The notes beneath the pieces are model-generated. The model was not told the DNA's origin and searched no databases. It saw only the letters and a list, made by a program, of their open reading frames with translations. A stretch of 64,000 nt of DNA, taken from NCBI GenBank assembly GCA_965227315.1, contig OZ245737.1:1-64000 (forward strand). Reading direction: 5' to 3'. Within the stretch, counting starts at the first letter, position 1. Each line of letters begins with the position of its first letter. The DNA comes from JANQHS01 sp965227315 (GTDB lineage Bacteria > Bacteroidota > Bacteroidia > Cytophagales > CCMP332). A program made the position numbers and the translations under genes. Positions 35,174-43,253 of the stretch are shown piece by piece.

Positions 35174-35785
35174 ATGGGACAAGAAACACATAGCCTGATC
35201 GGCAAATACCTTCCGATCCTTCAGTCAACAGCTGAACGAATTACCGGGTCTTTTGAAGATGCTCAGGATATCGTACAGGATACCCTGGAAAAATGGTTTA
35301 GAACAGATCCTGATAAGATCGAAAACCATAAGTCCTATCTCGTAAAATCCCTGATCAATAATTGCCAGACACATCTTCGAAATCTGAGATCCAAAAGGGA
35401 GAATCTAGATAAGCTGCAGGAGAGCTTCTTGAAATCCAATTCGCATTTCGAGATCGACTTTGACTTTATGGATCATGAAGGCCAGATGAAGAGGGCGGTT
35501 CAATACCTCAATCAAAAGCTCAAGCCTTTGGAACAGGGGGTTTTTATTCTTCGTGAGGTATTCAATTTAGAATATGATGTGATCCAGGAAATTGTCGGAA
35601 AAAAGGCTGACAATTGCCGCCAGGTGCTGAGCCGCGCAAAAAGTAAAATCGGTGATGAAATTCGCAAGGGAGAAGAAATTGCCAATCACAAATCAGAGGA
35701 ACTTATGGCCAGGATCAGGGAGGCATCAATGGGTAAATTCCAGGAGCTTTTCTTTTTTCTAAACCCGGAAGTAAAAAATCTTTAG
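35174..35785 (+). CDS. ECF41-like sigma factor with truncated C-terminal regulatory domain
   Basis: A 203-residue sigma-70-family factor. Region 2 is GSFEDAQDIVQDTLEKW with NHKSYLVKSLINNCQTHLRN; region 4 is LKPLEQGVFILREVF with DNCRQVLSRAKSKI, all in the style of the ECF41 (SigJ-like) group. ECF41 proteins normally continue into a SnoaL-like domain of about 100 residues controlling activity; here only its first helix is left (HKSEELMARIREASMGKFQ, then LNPEV) before the stop. No continuation in another frame fits the 74-bp gap after it. A TGTCACA lies just downstream, before the desaturase. Confidence 0.8.
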   Translation: MGQETHSLIGKYLPILQSTAERITGSFEDAQDIVQDTLEKWFRTDPDKIENHKSYLVKSLINNCQTHLRNLRSKRENLDKLQESFLKSNSHFEIDFDFMDHEGQMKRAVQYLNQKLKPLEQGVFILREVFNLEYDVIQEIVGKKADNCRQVLSRAKSKIGDEIRKGEEIANHKSEELMARIREASMGKFQELFFFLNPEVKNL

Positions 35786-35790
35786 AATTT

Positions 35791-35818
35791 TGTCACAAAG
35801 ATCCGACGAAAGAGTCTT
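35791..35818 (+). promoter_or_regulatory. Candidate ECF41-type promoter before the desaturase gene
   Basis: TGTCACA at 35791-35797 equals the -35 element known for ECF41-dependent promoters. AGTCTT follows after 15 bp, against the expected CGTC after about 16. It lies in the 74-bp gap between the sigma factor stop and the desaturase start, the position where ECF41 targets are usually found (gene next to the sigma gene). Match of the -10 part and spacing is imperfect. Confidence 0.4.
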
Positions 35819-35859
35819 CTAAGTGTACGCTTGTTGATTTAAAACCAAAAACCAAAGAA

Positions 35860-36627
35860 TTGAAAGAGATCCTTATATTTTTCATCGCCCAGTGGTATCT
35901 GAGTTTGTTGTTTCAAACATTCTTTCACCACCGGTATTCTTCCCATCAGCAGTTCACCATGTCCAGGGGTGCTGAGAAAGTATTCTTTTTCCTTTCCTGG
36001 TTGTTCCAGGGCTCCAACTATCTGAGCCCATATGGATACGGGATCATGCACAGAATGCACCATGCCTATGCCGATCAGCCGAACGATCCACATAGTCCCA
36101 AGTATGACAAGAACCTATTTGCAATGATGTGGAAGACCAAGAGGATCTACACGGGAATTGCCAGCAAAAAAACAGATGTGGACCCAAGGTTTACCGAGAA
36201 TGTTCCTGAGTGGAACTGGTTTGATCGCTTTGCAAGGTCATGGCCGTCTCGGATCTTTTGGGGCCTGCTTTACATTGCTTTCTATTATCAATTCGCAACC
36301 GAATGGTGGATGTGGCTTCTGCTTCCTATCCAAATGTTCCTCTCTCCGGTGCATGGAGCGATTATCAACTGGTTCGCTCACCTTTATGGGTACAGGAATT
36401 TTGAGGTTGGAGACACCTCAAAGAATTTTCTTCCCGTTGACTTCCTGATGTTGGGTGAAAGCTATCATAACAATCATCATAAGCATGCGGATAACCCAAA
36501 CTTTGGGTATCGCTGGCATGAGATCGACCCGACCTACTATTTTATTCGGATCCTTGCAGCCTTCAATGTTATTCAGTTGAAAAAAGGCAAGGTGGTGAAG
36601 ATGGATCAGGTCAAGTCCGCCGCCTAG
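35860..36627 (+). CDS. Membrane fatty acid (acyl-CoA type) desaturase
   Basis: A 255-residue integral membrane di-iron desaturase. The three histidine boxes are HHRYSSH near residue 23, HRMHHAY near 64 and YHNNHHKH near 200. Hydrophobic helices flank them. It introduces a double bond into fatty acyl chains, changing membrane fluidity. Start is TTG (TTG AAA GAG ATC), the only one upstream of the first helix. It follows the ECF41-like sigma gene and a TGTCACA box, suggesting control by that factor. Confidence 0.88.
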   Translation: MKEILIFFIAQWYLSLLFQTFFHHRYSSHQQFTMSRGAEKVFFFLSWLFQGSNYLSPYGYGIMHRMHHAYADQPNDPHSPKYDKNLFAMMWKTKRIYTGIASKKTDVDPRFTENVPEWNWFDRFARSWPSRIFWGLLYIAFYYQFATEWWMWLLLPIQMFLSPVHGAIINWFAHLYGYRNFEVGDTSKNFLPVDFLMLGESYHNNHHKHADNPNFGYRWHEIDPTYYFIRILAAFNVIQLKKGKVVKMDQVKSAA

Positions 36628-36658
36628 GAATTCAGCTTACTTTCTTCCTTATTTGAGC

Positions 36659-37450
36659 ATGCGCTTGGCATGTCAGATAATTCTTTGCCTGCTTCTAACA
36701 GCACTTGATGCAAAGGCTCAGTTGGCCGAAGTACTGCGGTCTGACAGACCGGGTGCCACTGATGCGGCCACAGCGGTAGGTCAGGGTATGGCACAGATCC
36801 AGACGGGTATCAGTTACTTTGGCCTTGAGCATATAAGCCTGGATTTTCGGTCAACGGGTCCAAACATAGGGCTGACCGCGAGATACGGCATTATCGAAAA
36901 ACTCGAATTCAGAACTTCAATGGCCTGGCGCTGGGAGAATATTTCAAGCCAGGGTGAAGAATTGAATAGGGGCGGAATGGCCTTGTGGAATTTTGGATTC
37001 CGATATAATATTCTGGACGCGCATGAGGAGGGTTTTTCCCTTGGCATTCAAGGCGACCTGCGCGTTCAGAGAATCGGCCCCCCGGAGTTTCAGATCGATA
37101 GACCTGTTCCAAGATTTTTTGCGCTTTACAACTTTCCCCTGTTTGATCTCCTTCTGCTGTCGGGTAATCTTGGATTGGTATGGAATGATCCGGACAGCGA
37201 TCCTGTTGGGGCCTTTACTCTCAACCTGTCGACCTCTGTGAGTCCGAAGACCAGTGTTTTTGTTGAGGCCTTTGGAAACCTGTACATCGAAGCGGAAGGG
37301 TTCAATGTGAACGCAGGGCTTGGATATCTGCTGAATAACGACCTTCAGCTCGATTTTGTTGCCACCTATTTCGGGGCAACGGGAGAACTCCAGGGCATAG
37401 GATTGGATGCTGGCCTGTCCTGGAGGTTCGGTGTTAATCGGAAAAGCTAG
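36659..37450 (+). CDS. Outer membrane beta-barrel, phenol-degradation MetA-like transporter family
   Basis: A 263-residue protein from ATG 36659 with a signal peptide (MRLACQIILCLLLTALDAKAQ). RSDRPGATDAATAVGQGMAQIQTG and the regular alternating strands with terminal aromatic residues (LDAGLSWRFGV) match the MetA-type small barrel family found in Bacteroidota. Ligand unknown. A TTG two codons earlier is possible. Its end overlaps the convergent mscS gene by 4 bp. Confidence 0.72.
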   Translation: MRLACQIILCLLLTALDAKAQLAEVLRSDRPGATDAATAVGQGMAQIQTGISYFGLEHISLDFRSTGPNIGLTARYGIIEKLEFRTSMAWRWENISSQGEELNRGGMALWNFGFRYNILDAHEEGFSLGIQGDLRVQRIGPPEFQIDRPVPRFFALYNFPLFDLLLLSGNLGLVWNDPDSDPVGAFTLNLSTSVSPKTSVFVEAFGNLYIEAEGFNVNAGLGYLLNNDLQLDFVATYFGATGELQGIGLDAGLSWRFGVNRKS

Positions 37451-38298
37451 CCCAAATTGATCTCGCTGGATTTGAGATGCAGATCTCTCTGAGGAAATGG
37501 AATTCTGATGCCCTTTTCATGGAAAAGTTTATCGATAAAAAACCTGATGTCGCTTTTGACAAATTCGATCTCAAAGGTTTTGTCTACCCAGAAAAGTACC
37601 TCGAACTGTAGTGCGGAGTCTCCAAAGTCGAGAAACCTTGCAATCGGCTCATTCTTTTGGACAATTTTGTCGCTGAGCTTAGCGGCTTCTTCCAGGGTCT
37701 TCTTGACCAACTCTACATCCGAATCATAGGCTACCCCAACCTTAACGCTGAATCTTGTGGCCATACGGTTATGGGTCCAGTTGATCACATTGTCATTCAC
37801 AAGCTTAGAATTAGGGATCAGGATAGTGATCTGGTCGCGTGTTCTGATCTGTGAAACACGGAGTTGTATGTCGATCACCCTGCCGACGGTCCCGTTTTGC
37901 AACTGTATGATATCACCTTCCTGAACGGAGCCTTCGAAAATGATGATGATGCCTGAGATAAAATCATTAAAGGTTTGCTGCAGTCCCAGTCCTACACCAA
38001 CCAATAATGCAGCTGATCCCGCAAGGAGGAAGGTGATTTTAACGCCCACGATATCAAGGCAATAGGCAATTGCCAGGATCCAGATGGCATAAGAAGTGAT
38101 CTTCATAAAAGAAAATGCACGACCTTCATCGAACCGACCCTTTCTGACGAGCCTGGTGAAGTACCTTTTGACCAGGTTGGTGATCAACTTGGTCACAAAA
38201 AGGACCAGAAGGACCATGAATATCTCCGAAGGGGTAATTGAATAATCCCCGACCTTTATCAATTCAAATTCCAGAATCTTGGTGATCTGTTCTCTCAT
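37447..38298 (-). CDS. Small-conductance mechanosensitive channel (MscS family)
   Basis: A 283-residue MscS protein. Two to three N-terminal helices lead into the pore helix GSAALLVGVGLGLQQTFNDFISGIIIIFE; the beta domain has GDIIQLQNGTVGRVIDIQLRVSQIRT and IPNSKLVNDNVINWT; the C-terminal alpha/beta domain ends at IPFPQRDLHL. It releases osmolytes under membrane tension. It is the small core form with no extra domains. ATG start, divergent from the endonuclease gene. Confidence 0.94.
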   Translation of the reverse strand: MREQITKILEFELIKVGDYSITPSEIFMVLLVLFVTKLITNLVKRYFTRLVRKGRFDEGRAFSFMKITSYAIWILAIAYCLDIVGVKITFLLAGSAALLVGVGLGLQQTFNDFISGIIIIFEGSVQEGDIIQLQNGTVGRVIDIQLRVSQIRTRDQITILIPNSKLVNDNVINWTHNRMATRFSVKVGVAYDSDVELVKKTLEEAAKLSDKIVQKNEPIARFLDFGDSALQFEVLFWVDKTFEIEFVKSDIRFFIDKLFHEKGIRIPFPQRDLHLKSSEINLG

Positions 38299-38360
38299 CC
38301 TTTTCGCATAGCTTATTTTTGGGCATATATCCCTTGAGTCAAATTTATTGAATTCATACT

Positions 38361-39455
38361 GTGATTAAGAGATTTCAAAAAATATTGATCCTCGCCCTAC
38401 TTTTCTTGGGTGGTTCTTTCCCGAGCCTTGGTCAAATTCCCCCCGGATATTACGATTCGGTTGATAGCCTATACGGGGATACATTGCGTTTGGAGCTTGC
38501 CAAGATCATTAGCGGGCATAGCGTGCAGAGCTATTCCAGTCTTTGGAATCATTTTTGGAACACCGACAGGAAACCTGACTCTACGGTTTGGGATATGTAT
38601 TCAGATAACCCCGGAGGAACTCCTCCCTATGTGTTTGAATTCTTTACCGATCAATGCGGAAACTACTCCGGAGAAGGGGATTGTTACAACCGGGAGCATT
38701 CTTTTCCCAAGAGTTGGTTTGGGGATCAAAGCCCGATGAATACCGATCTGTTTCATCTTTTTCCCACTGATGGTTATACCAACGGGCAACGCAGTAATCA
38801 TCCTTACGGAGAAACCAATAATCCAAGCTGGACCTCACAAAACGGGAGCAAGCGAGGACCTTCTTCTGTCCAGGGTTATTCCGGAACTGTTTTTGAGCCC
38901 CTTGATGAGTACAAGGGAGATTTCGCCAGGGCGTACTTCTATATGGTCACCAGATACCTGAACAAGGTGATCAACTGGAATTCGGATATGCTTGACGGTA
39001 ACGATTTCGATGAATGGGCTGCGGATATGCTCCTCGAATGGCATCGGGAAGACACAGTAAGTCAAAAGGAATTAGACCGAAACAACGCGGTTTACCAGAT
39101 CCAGAACAACAGGAACCCCTATATCGATCATCCGGCCTATGTGGAGTTGATCTGGGGAGATAGTGTGATCCTCGGTGATACGACCGACCCTGGAGACAGC
39201 ACGGTGAATTTTCTGGAGTTGGACCAAGTGCCTGGGGTTCGGATTCTCAGAACCGATGATGGATTGTTCGTGCAGAATGATGGATCCGAAACTGCAGTTG
39301 AAGTTCAGGTTTTCGATGCTTTCGGGAGAAAGCAATTGCATTTTTCTTTGGGTTCCGGGGATCGAAGACCATTGAGTTTGCCAAGAGGATTATACTTGGT
39401 TCGAATGAACAATTCCAGGTCCCAGACTGTCAGAAAGGTCTACAGCCGGTATTAG
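38361..39455 (+). CDS. Secreted endonuclease I family nuclease with T9SS sorting domain
   Basis: A 364-residue exported protein. A signal peptide (ILILALLFLGGSFPSLGQ) precedes an endonuclease I domain at about 25-270, with the metal-binding CYNREHSFPKSWFG, TDLFHLFPTDGYTNGQRSN and GDFARAYFYMVTRYL. The last 75 residues (VQVFDAFGRKQ, RGLYLVRMNN) form a type IX secretion C-terminal sorting domain. It probably digests extracellular DNA as a source of nutrients. Start is GTG; no in-frame ATG occurs before the signal. Confidence 0.88.
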   Translation: MIKRFQKILILALLFLGGSFPSLGQIPPGYYDSVDSLYGDTLRLELAKIISGHSVQSYSSLWNHFWNTDRKPDSTVWDMYSDNPGGTPPYVFEFFTDQCGNYSGEGDCYNREHSFPKSWFGDQSPMNTDLFHLFPTDGYTNGQRSNHPYGETNNPSWTSQNGSKRGPSSVQGYSGTVFEPLDEYKGDFARAYFYMVTRYLNKVINWNSDMLDGNDFDEWAADMLLEWHREDTVSQKELDRNNAVYQIQNNRNPYIDHPAYVELIWGDSVILGDTTDPGDSTVNFLELDQVPGVRILRTDDGLFVQNDGSETAVEVQVFDAFGRKQLHFSLGSGDRRPLSLPRGLYLVRMNNSRSQTVRKVYSRY

Positions 39456-39475
39456 CCTTAGCACCTCATCCTCGA

Positions 39476-40840
39476 TTAGGGGTTGTAGTACGCCCCAAAG
39501 ATGATCATCATCTCATCGGTGCTCAGGAAGCCGAAGGTCAGGTTTCGATTTGTATTGTTATCATAGGTGGCCTCTGCAGTGAGCCCTTCACCAGGGTTAA
39601 GGGTAATGGGCGGATCATATTTCATCAGGGGAGGGTGCTCCCAATCATCGGTGAAATACACCAGCTCTCCATCTCTGGTGCCTCCCTTGATCCTGATCTT
39701 GAATTCCAACATTTGCTGGTGGGCATGAGATGTGAGCATGAAGACCTTCCTTGTATCGGAGAAGCGGTAGTCCTCGGTCAGCGTGGTTACCTGGTTTGGA
39801 GGGAGGATAAAGCTTGTGTTGTTAAGGAATAGGTTTTGCGCCTCATGAAGAACTTCAGACTGGTCGACGGTATGAACATTCACATAGACCTCTCCGGGAA
39901 TGGTGTCACCGGTATAGTTGGCATAATGTGAATTAAAGTCCAGGGCCTTGTTTGCCGGGATTTTCATGGCTACTCCGGGAGGAAATGTATAATCGGTTAT
40001 GCGAAGCTGTGTTCCGAAAAAGTAGACTTGGTCCTGCATCGAAAGAAGGGTTGAAACCACATAAGTACCGTTCTCATATCGAAGATCTCTGATATCGTTG
40101 AGGGTAGGGAGGGCAGCGCCCGGTGCAAAATCATAAAGAATAAAATGGTGGCTTCCCTTCCTCATTTGTATTTGGATCCGGTTCATGTACAGATCTTCCG
40201 TGTTTCCCAGCAACTGATATTTGAAAAGCTCCCTTTCGTAATAGGGCGCCACCGGAAATTGTTCCAGGTGCAGCTGTATCCCCTGAGCAGGTGGTGCGGG
40301 AGCCTGGAAACTGTCATTCGGGAACAAGAATACAGTGCTGTCCAAAAGTATTTCCTCTGAAACCACCGATCCGGCTTCAGGAGCTCTTTTGATAATCCAT
40401 TGTCTGATGAATTCCAATTCTCCATTGGTCAAGGGTGGAAGGTTTAATGGCATCAACTCTCCATATTCGGGATGATCAGAATAGAAATGCTCAAAGTTCG
40501 GTGCATTGATCTTTTCCCACAGGAATGAATTGCTTAGGGAGGGAAGTCCTGAGGTACCTACCCTGACCAATTGGTCATTGGCGGCCGCCTGATTCTTTGG
40601 AATGACATTGATCAGTTGCTCATAGGCAACATCGGCGGTCAGAATAAGCCCTGACTGTGCTGCGAAGGCATTTCCGGCACGATGGCAGGAGACACATTTA
40701 GTCTCAAATATTCTGCTCTGGATGATATCCCAGGTTCCGCCTGTGATCTGAGGGTCGCTAACAATGGGATCTTCCTTTTCGTCATGGCAGGAGCTGCCAA
40801 TCGATACAACGAAAAGTAAGACCAAAATTCTTTGAACCAT
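39476..40840 (-). CDS. Lipoprotein with cytochrome c motif and PHM-type copper monooxygenase domain
   Basis: A 454-residue lipoprotein (lipobox Cys18). Residues about 40-150 hold one haem c site (Cys49-x2-Cys52-His53) with a likely axial Met130 in GELMPLNLPP. The rest resembles copper type II ascorbate-dependent monooxygenases: His231-His232 (KGSHHFILYDF) and His305 (DFNSHYAN) for one copper, His372-x-His374 (TSHAHQQM) and Met444 for the other. All copper ligands of PHM therefore have counterparts. The haem could supply electrons in place of ascorbate; substrate unknown. ATG start, divergent from the DUF2461 gene. Confidence 0.8.
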   Translation of the reverse strand: MVQRILVLLFVVSIGSSCHDEKEDPIVSDPQITGGTWDIIQSRIFETKCVSCHRAGNAFAAQSGLILTADVAYEQLINVIPKNQAAANDQLVRVGTSGLPSLSNSFLWEKINAPNFEHFYSDHPEYGELMPLNLPPLTNGELEFIRQWIIKRAPEAGSVVSEEILLDSTVFLFPNDSFQAPAPPAQGIQLHLEQFPVAPYYERELFKYQLLGNTEDLYMNRIQIQMRKGSHHFILYDFAPGAALPTLNDIRDLRYENGTYVVSTLLSMQDQVYFFGTQLRITDYTFPPGVAMKIPANKALDFNSHYANYTGDTIPGEVYVNVHTVDQSEVLHEAQNLFLNNTSFILPPNQVTTLTEDYRFSDTRKVFMLTSHAHQQMLEFKIRIKGGTRDGELVYFTDDWEHPPLMKYDPPITLNPGEGLTAEATYDNNTNRNLTFGFLSTDEMMIIFGAYYNP

Positions 40841-40935
40841 ATCTCAAAGAAAAGGATATTCAATGACTAAATTTGATAAAAGGAAATTTCCCAGCGGGGA
40901 AAAGCCCCTGATTTGGAGCTAAATGCTATGATATT

Positions 40936-41601
40936 ATGGACAAAGACTTTCTTCAATTCCTGAAAGAACTTCCTTCAAACAATAACAGAGAATGGTTTAC
41001 CGAAAACAAAAAGAGGTATCAGGAATCGGTGCAAAAGCCCTTTGAGGAACTTGTACTTGAAATCACGCAGAAGTTGGATGTGTTGATGCCGGGAGTGGGG
41101 GAGCAAAGTCCCAAGGACAGCGTTTTTCGAATTTACAGGGATGTAAGGTTCTCAAAAGACAAGTCTCCCTACAAAAACCATGTTTCGGCCCTGATCTCTC
41201 CGGGAGGCAAGAAGGACAAGACCACGCCTGGTATGTATATTGAAGCTTCTGCCGAAGGAGTCAGGATCTACAGTGGGAGTCACATGCTTGAAAAGGAGCA
41301 GCTGAAGGCCGTACGGGATAAGATCGTACGGGAATCCGATCGATTTAAGGAACTCAAAACCAAGAAGGATTTTAAAGAGGCTTTTGGAGAGATCCTTGGC
41401 GAGAAGAATAAAAAACTTGCACCTGAATATTCCGCCATTCAAAATGATATCCCCGAGATCGCAAACAAATCGTTCTATTATGGTGCCAGGCTACCCGCTT
41501 CTGAGATCTTAAACGCGGATTTTCCTGAAACAGCCCTAAGAACAATGAAAATTGCCAAGGGGATGAACGATTTCCTGGAAGAGGCGCTCAGCGGGAAGTA
41601 A
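40936..41601 (+). CDS. DUF2461 (TIGR02453) family protein
   Basis: A 221-residue soluble protein. The opening FLKELPSNNNREWFTENKKRYQ and the SVFRIYRDVRFSKDKSPYKNH, SPGGKKDKTTPGMYIEAS, YSGSHML and KSFYYGARLP blocks define DUF2461. The family is widely conserved with no proven function. A TAAATTTG (TAnnTTTG) box is at 40868-40875, 60 bp before the ATG, with no clear -33 element. Confidence 0.9.
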   Translation: MDKDFLQFLKELPSNNNREWFTENKKRYQESVQKPFEELVLEITQKLDVLMPGVGEQSPKDSVFRIYRDVRFSKDKSPYKNHVSALISPGGKKDKTTPGMYIEASAEGVRIYSGSHMLEKEQLKAVRDKIVRESDRFKELKTKKDFKEAFGEILGEKNKKLAPEYSAIQNDIPEIANKSFYYGARLPASEILNADFPETALRTMKIAKGMNDFLEEALSGK

Positions 41602-41607
41602 TGTAAA

Positions 41608-41623
41608 TACCCCAATTGGGGGA
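41608..41623. promoter_or_regulatory. Near-perfect palindrome, candidate NarL-type response-regulator site
   Basis: TACCCCAATTGGGGGA differs by one base from the perfect palindrome TACCCCAATTGGGGTA. It has two inverted heptamers with a 2-bp spacer, the 7-2-7 layout known for NarL. A TTG abuts its right end, and a GACATTTG (7/8 to TAnnTTTG) follows after 20 bp at 41647-41654, so the site would be centred just upstream of a -33 box, as for an activator. A related site precedes the response regulator gene. Confidence 0.5.
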
Positions 41624-41654
41624 TTGAAGGTTTTCCAACCGGAGGGGACATTTG
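41624..41654 (+). promoter_or_regulatory. Candidate promoter of the exported-propeller operon
   Basis: TTG at 41624-41626 (directly after the palindrome) and GACATTTG at 41647-41654 are 20 bp apart, as in Bacteroidota -33/-7 promoters. The -7 box has one mismatch, in keeping with an activator-dependent promoter. Transcription would start near 41660. Confidence 0.4.
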
Positions 41655-41675
41655 GGTAGATATTAGAGATCTACC
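41655..41675. repeat. Inverted repeat directly before the propeller operon
   Basis: GGTAGAT and ATCTACC form a 7-bp perfect inverted repeat with a 7-nt spacer, ending 6 bp before the ATG at 41682. It lies at the expected transcription start, so it could be a second operator or an RNA hairpin over the ribosome-binding region. Confidence 0.4.
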
Positions 41676-41681
41676 AAAACG

Positions 41682-42857
41682 ATGCTCACCTTCAACTCAT
41701 TAGGCATTGCTCTTCTTTTTTTCCTTCAGGCCGCAGGATTGTTGGCCCAAACCCAGAACATCAACTTTAGGAAAGTAGAAATTCCGGGAAACCGGATGTG
41801 GGGAATTTCGGAGATGGCTATGGCCGGTGACAAAAACACCATGGCCATAGGTACAGGCCAGGGCCCCTTGTATCTGTGGGATTGTGAGGAAGAAGAGATT
41901 ATCAAGGAGATCAGAGTTGGGGGGTATTATGCCGGACCACTATTGGAGTATAACCCTGTACATGACAAATACCTCAAGCTGACCAAAACCTTTTTTGCAG
42001 ACTGGGCTCCGAACAAGGATCGCCCAACAAGGGTAGAGGTACTGAATACCGAAACCGAAGAGATCATCTTCCGAAGTGAAAAGGTCAACGATGCCTGCTG
42101 GACTCCCGATGGGAAGTACCTTGTGCTTCTTCAGGGTGGCAAGCTTTATTTCTTTGACGTAGAAACCGGCATGGGACTGGCCGATGAGGAAGAAATTGAC
42201 CTTGCCACCATCAATAAGAGCATTCAACTCGATGTTGTGGCCTATTCCGCCGAGGTGGATCCAAGGAACAAGGTGGTCGCTGTATCCCATCTTCCATCAA
42301 AAAGTGACATAGAACGAATACCAAGGATTAGGAATGATAAGAAGGCCAAGAAGGCTGCCCTGAAATATAATCACCTTGTGTCCTTTTATGATCTGAAATC
42401 CGGGAAAAGGATCTATTCCACAGATGATCTGTTTGATATCATCTACCAAATGGAGTACAGTCCCGATAAGAACTACCTTTTTGTTTATTCATTGCCCCAT
42501 AACCGAAGTTCACAAACCGCATCCATCGGAAGACAGGGATATATTCAAAGAGTGATCGGAGAAACAGGAGAGGTTACCCGTACCATCTATCCGTCCCAAA
42601 TTGAGAATCCCGATTTCAAGGTTGATTATGATAACCAATACATGGGAGTGATCTCCCTGAATGCAGGGAAAATACCCGCTCCCATGCTTTGCAATGTGCA
42701 CGATTATGAAACGGCAAGAACACTCTATTCCTATAGCATGGATATGAGGTTTCTCGAGCAGATCACCTTGAACAAATCTTCGCTTGTATTTCTACCGGAT
42801 GGTGAAACCATCATTGTGGCCTTTGGAAATGTACTTGGATATTGGAAATATAAATAA
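41682..42857 (+). CDS. Exported WD40-like beta-propeller protein
   Basis: A 391-residue protein with a signal peptide (LGIALLFFLQAAGLLAQ). The body has repeated blade-like strands: TGQGPLYLWDCEEEEIIKEI, DACWTPDGKYLVLLQGGKLYFFDVETG, MEYSPDKNYLFVYS, FLPDGETIIVAFGNVLGYW, the pattern of WD40/YVTN propellers. No catalytic motif is seen and the function is unknown. It opens a run of four exported-protein genes, preceded by a NarL-type palindrome shared with the response regulator gene at 49427. Confidence 0.72.
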   Translation: MLTFNSLGIALLFFLQAAGLLAQTQNINFRKVEIPGNRMWGISEMAMAGDKNTMAIGTGQGPLYLWDCEEEEIIKEIRVGGYYAGPLLEYNPVHDKYLKLTKTFFADWAPNKDRPTRVEVLNTETEEIIFRSEKVNDACWTPDGKYLVLLQGGKLYFFDVETGMGLADEEEIDLATINKSIQLDVVAYSAEVDPRNKVVAVSHLPSKSDIERIPRIRNDKKAKKAALKYNHLVSFYDLKSGKRIYSTDDLFDIIYQMEYSPDKNYLFVYSLPHNRSSQTASIGRQGYIQRVIGETGEVTRTIYPSQIENPDFKVDYDNQYMGVISLNAGKIPAPMLCNVHDYETARTLYSYSMDMRFLEQITLNKSSLVFLPDGETIIVAFGNVLGYWKYK

Positions 42858-42863
42858 TTGAAA

Positions 42864-43223
42864 ATGAGATATTTAATATTATTTGTCTTAATTTTTTATT
42901 CATCGTATTGCATGAGTCAAAAGAAACCGCTTCTCTCAACCCATGATGAGATCCAATCCGCAATTACCAAGGAGCTTAATGACAGTTTCACAGGAGGTAA
43001 GCTCAAAAAGACAGTGGACAAATACGGTATTACCGGCACTTACAATTATGATCTCACAGTCGGGGATAAGGGTGAATTAGTGACGGTATTCACCATACGC
43101 GAAGAGGGGATGAATAACGACTATGTCCGTTGGTTGCAATATGCTCTAAAGGCCTTTAAATACAAGTCCTTCAAGATCCCCAAGTACAAATCTGAAAAGG
43201 TCCAATACAGCATAACGCTCTGA
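42864..43223 (+). CDS. Small exported protein resembling a TonB-type C-terminal fold
   Basis: About 119 residues from ATG 42864 (a TTG two codons earlier is possible). A signal peptide (MRYLILFVLIFYSSYCMS) is followed by about 100 residues. The segment GTYNYDLTVGDKGELVTVFTI, then LQYALKAFKYKSFKIPKYKS and VQYSITL, resembles the beta-alpha-beta layout of TonB C-terminal domains, but without a membrane anchor. This is a weak likeness. It directly follows the propeller gene (6 bp). Confidence 0.6.
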   Translation: MRYLILFVLIFYSSYCMSQKKPLLSTHDEIQSAITKELNDSFTGGKLKKTVDKYGITGTYNYDLTVGDKGELVTVFTIREEGMNNDYVRWLQYALKAFKYKSFKIPKYKSEKVQYSITL

Positions 43224-43253
43224 TGGATTTGTCAACAACTTTTTAGAACAAGA

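Noticed and set aside
35786..35859. Possible frameshifted continuation of the ECF41-like sigma factor
   Set aside because: The gap is 74 bp and holds no frame that continues a SnoaL-like domain; the short form is genuine as far as this sequence shows.
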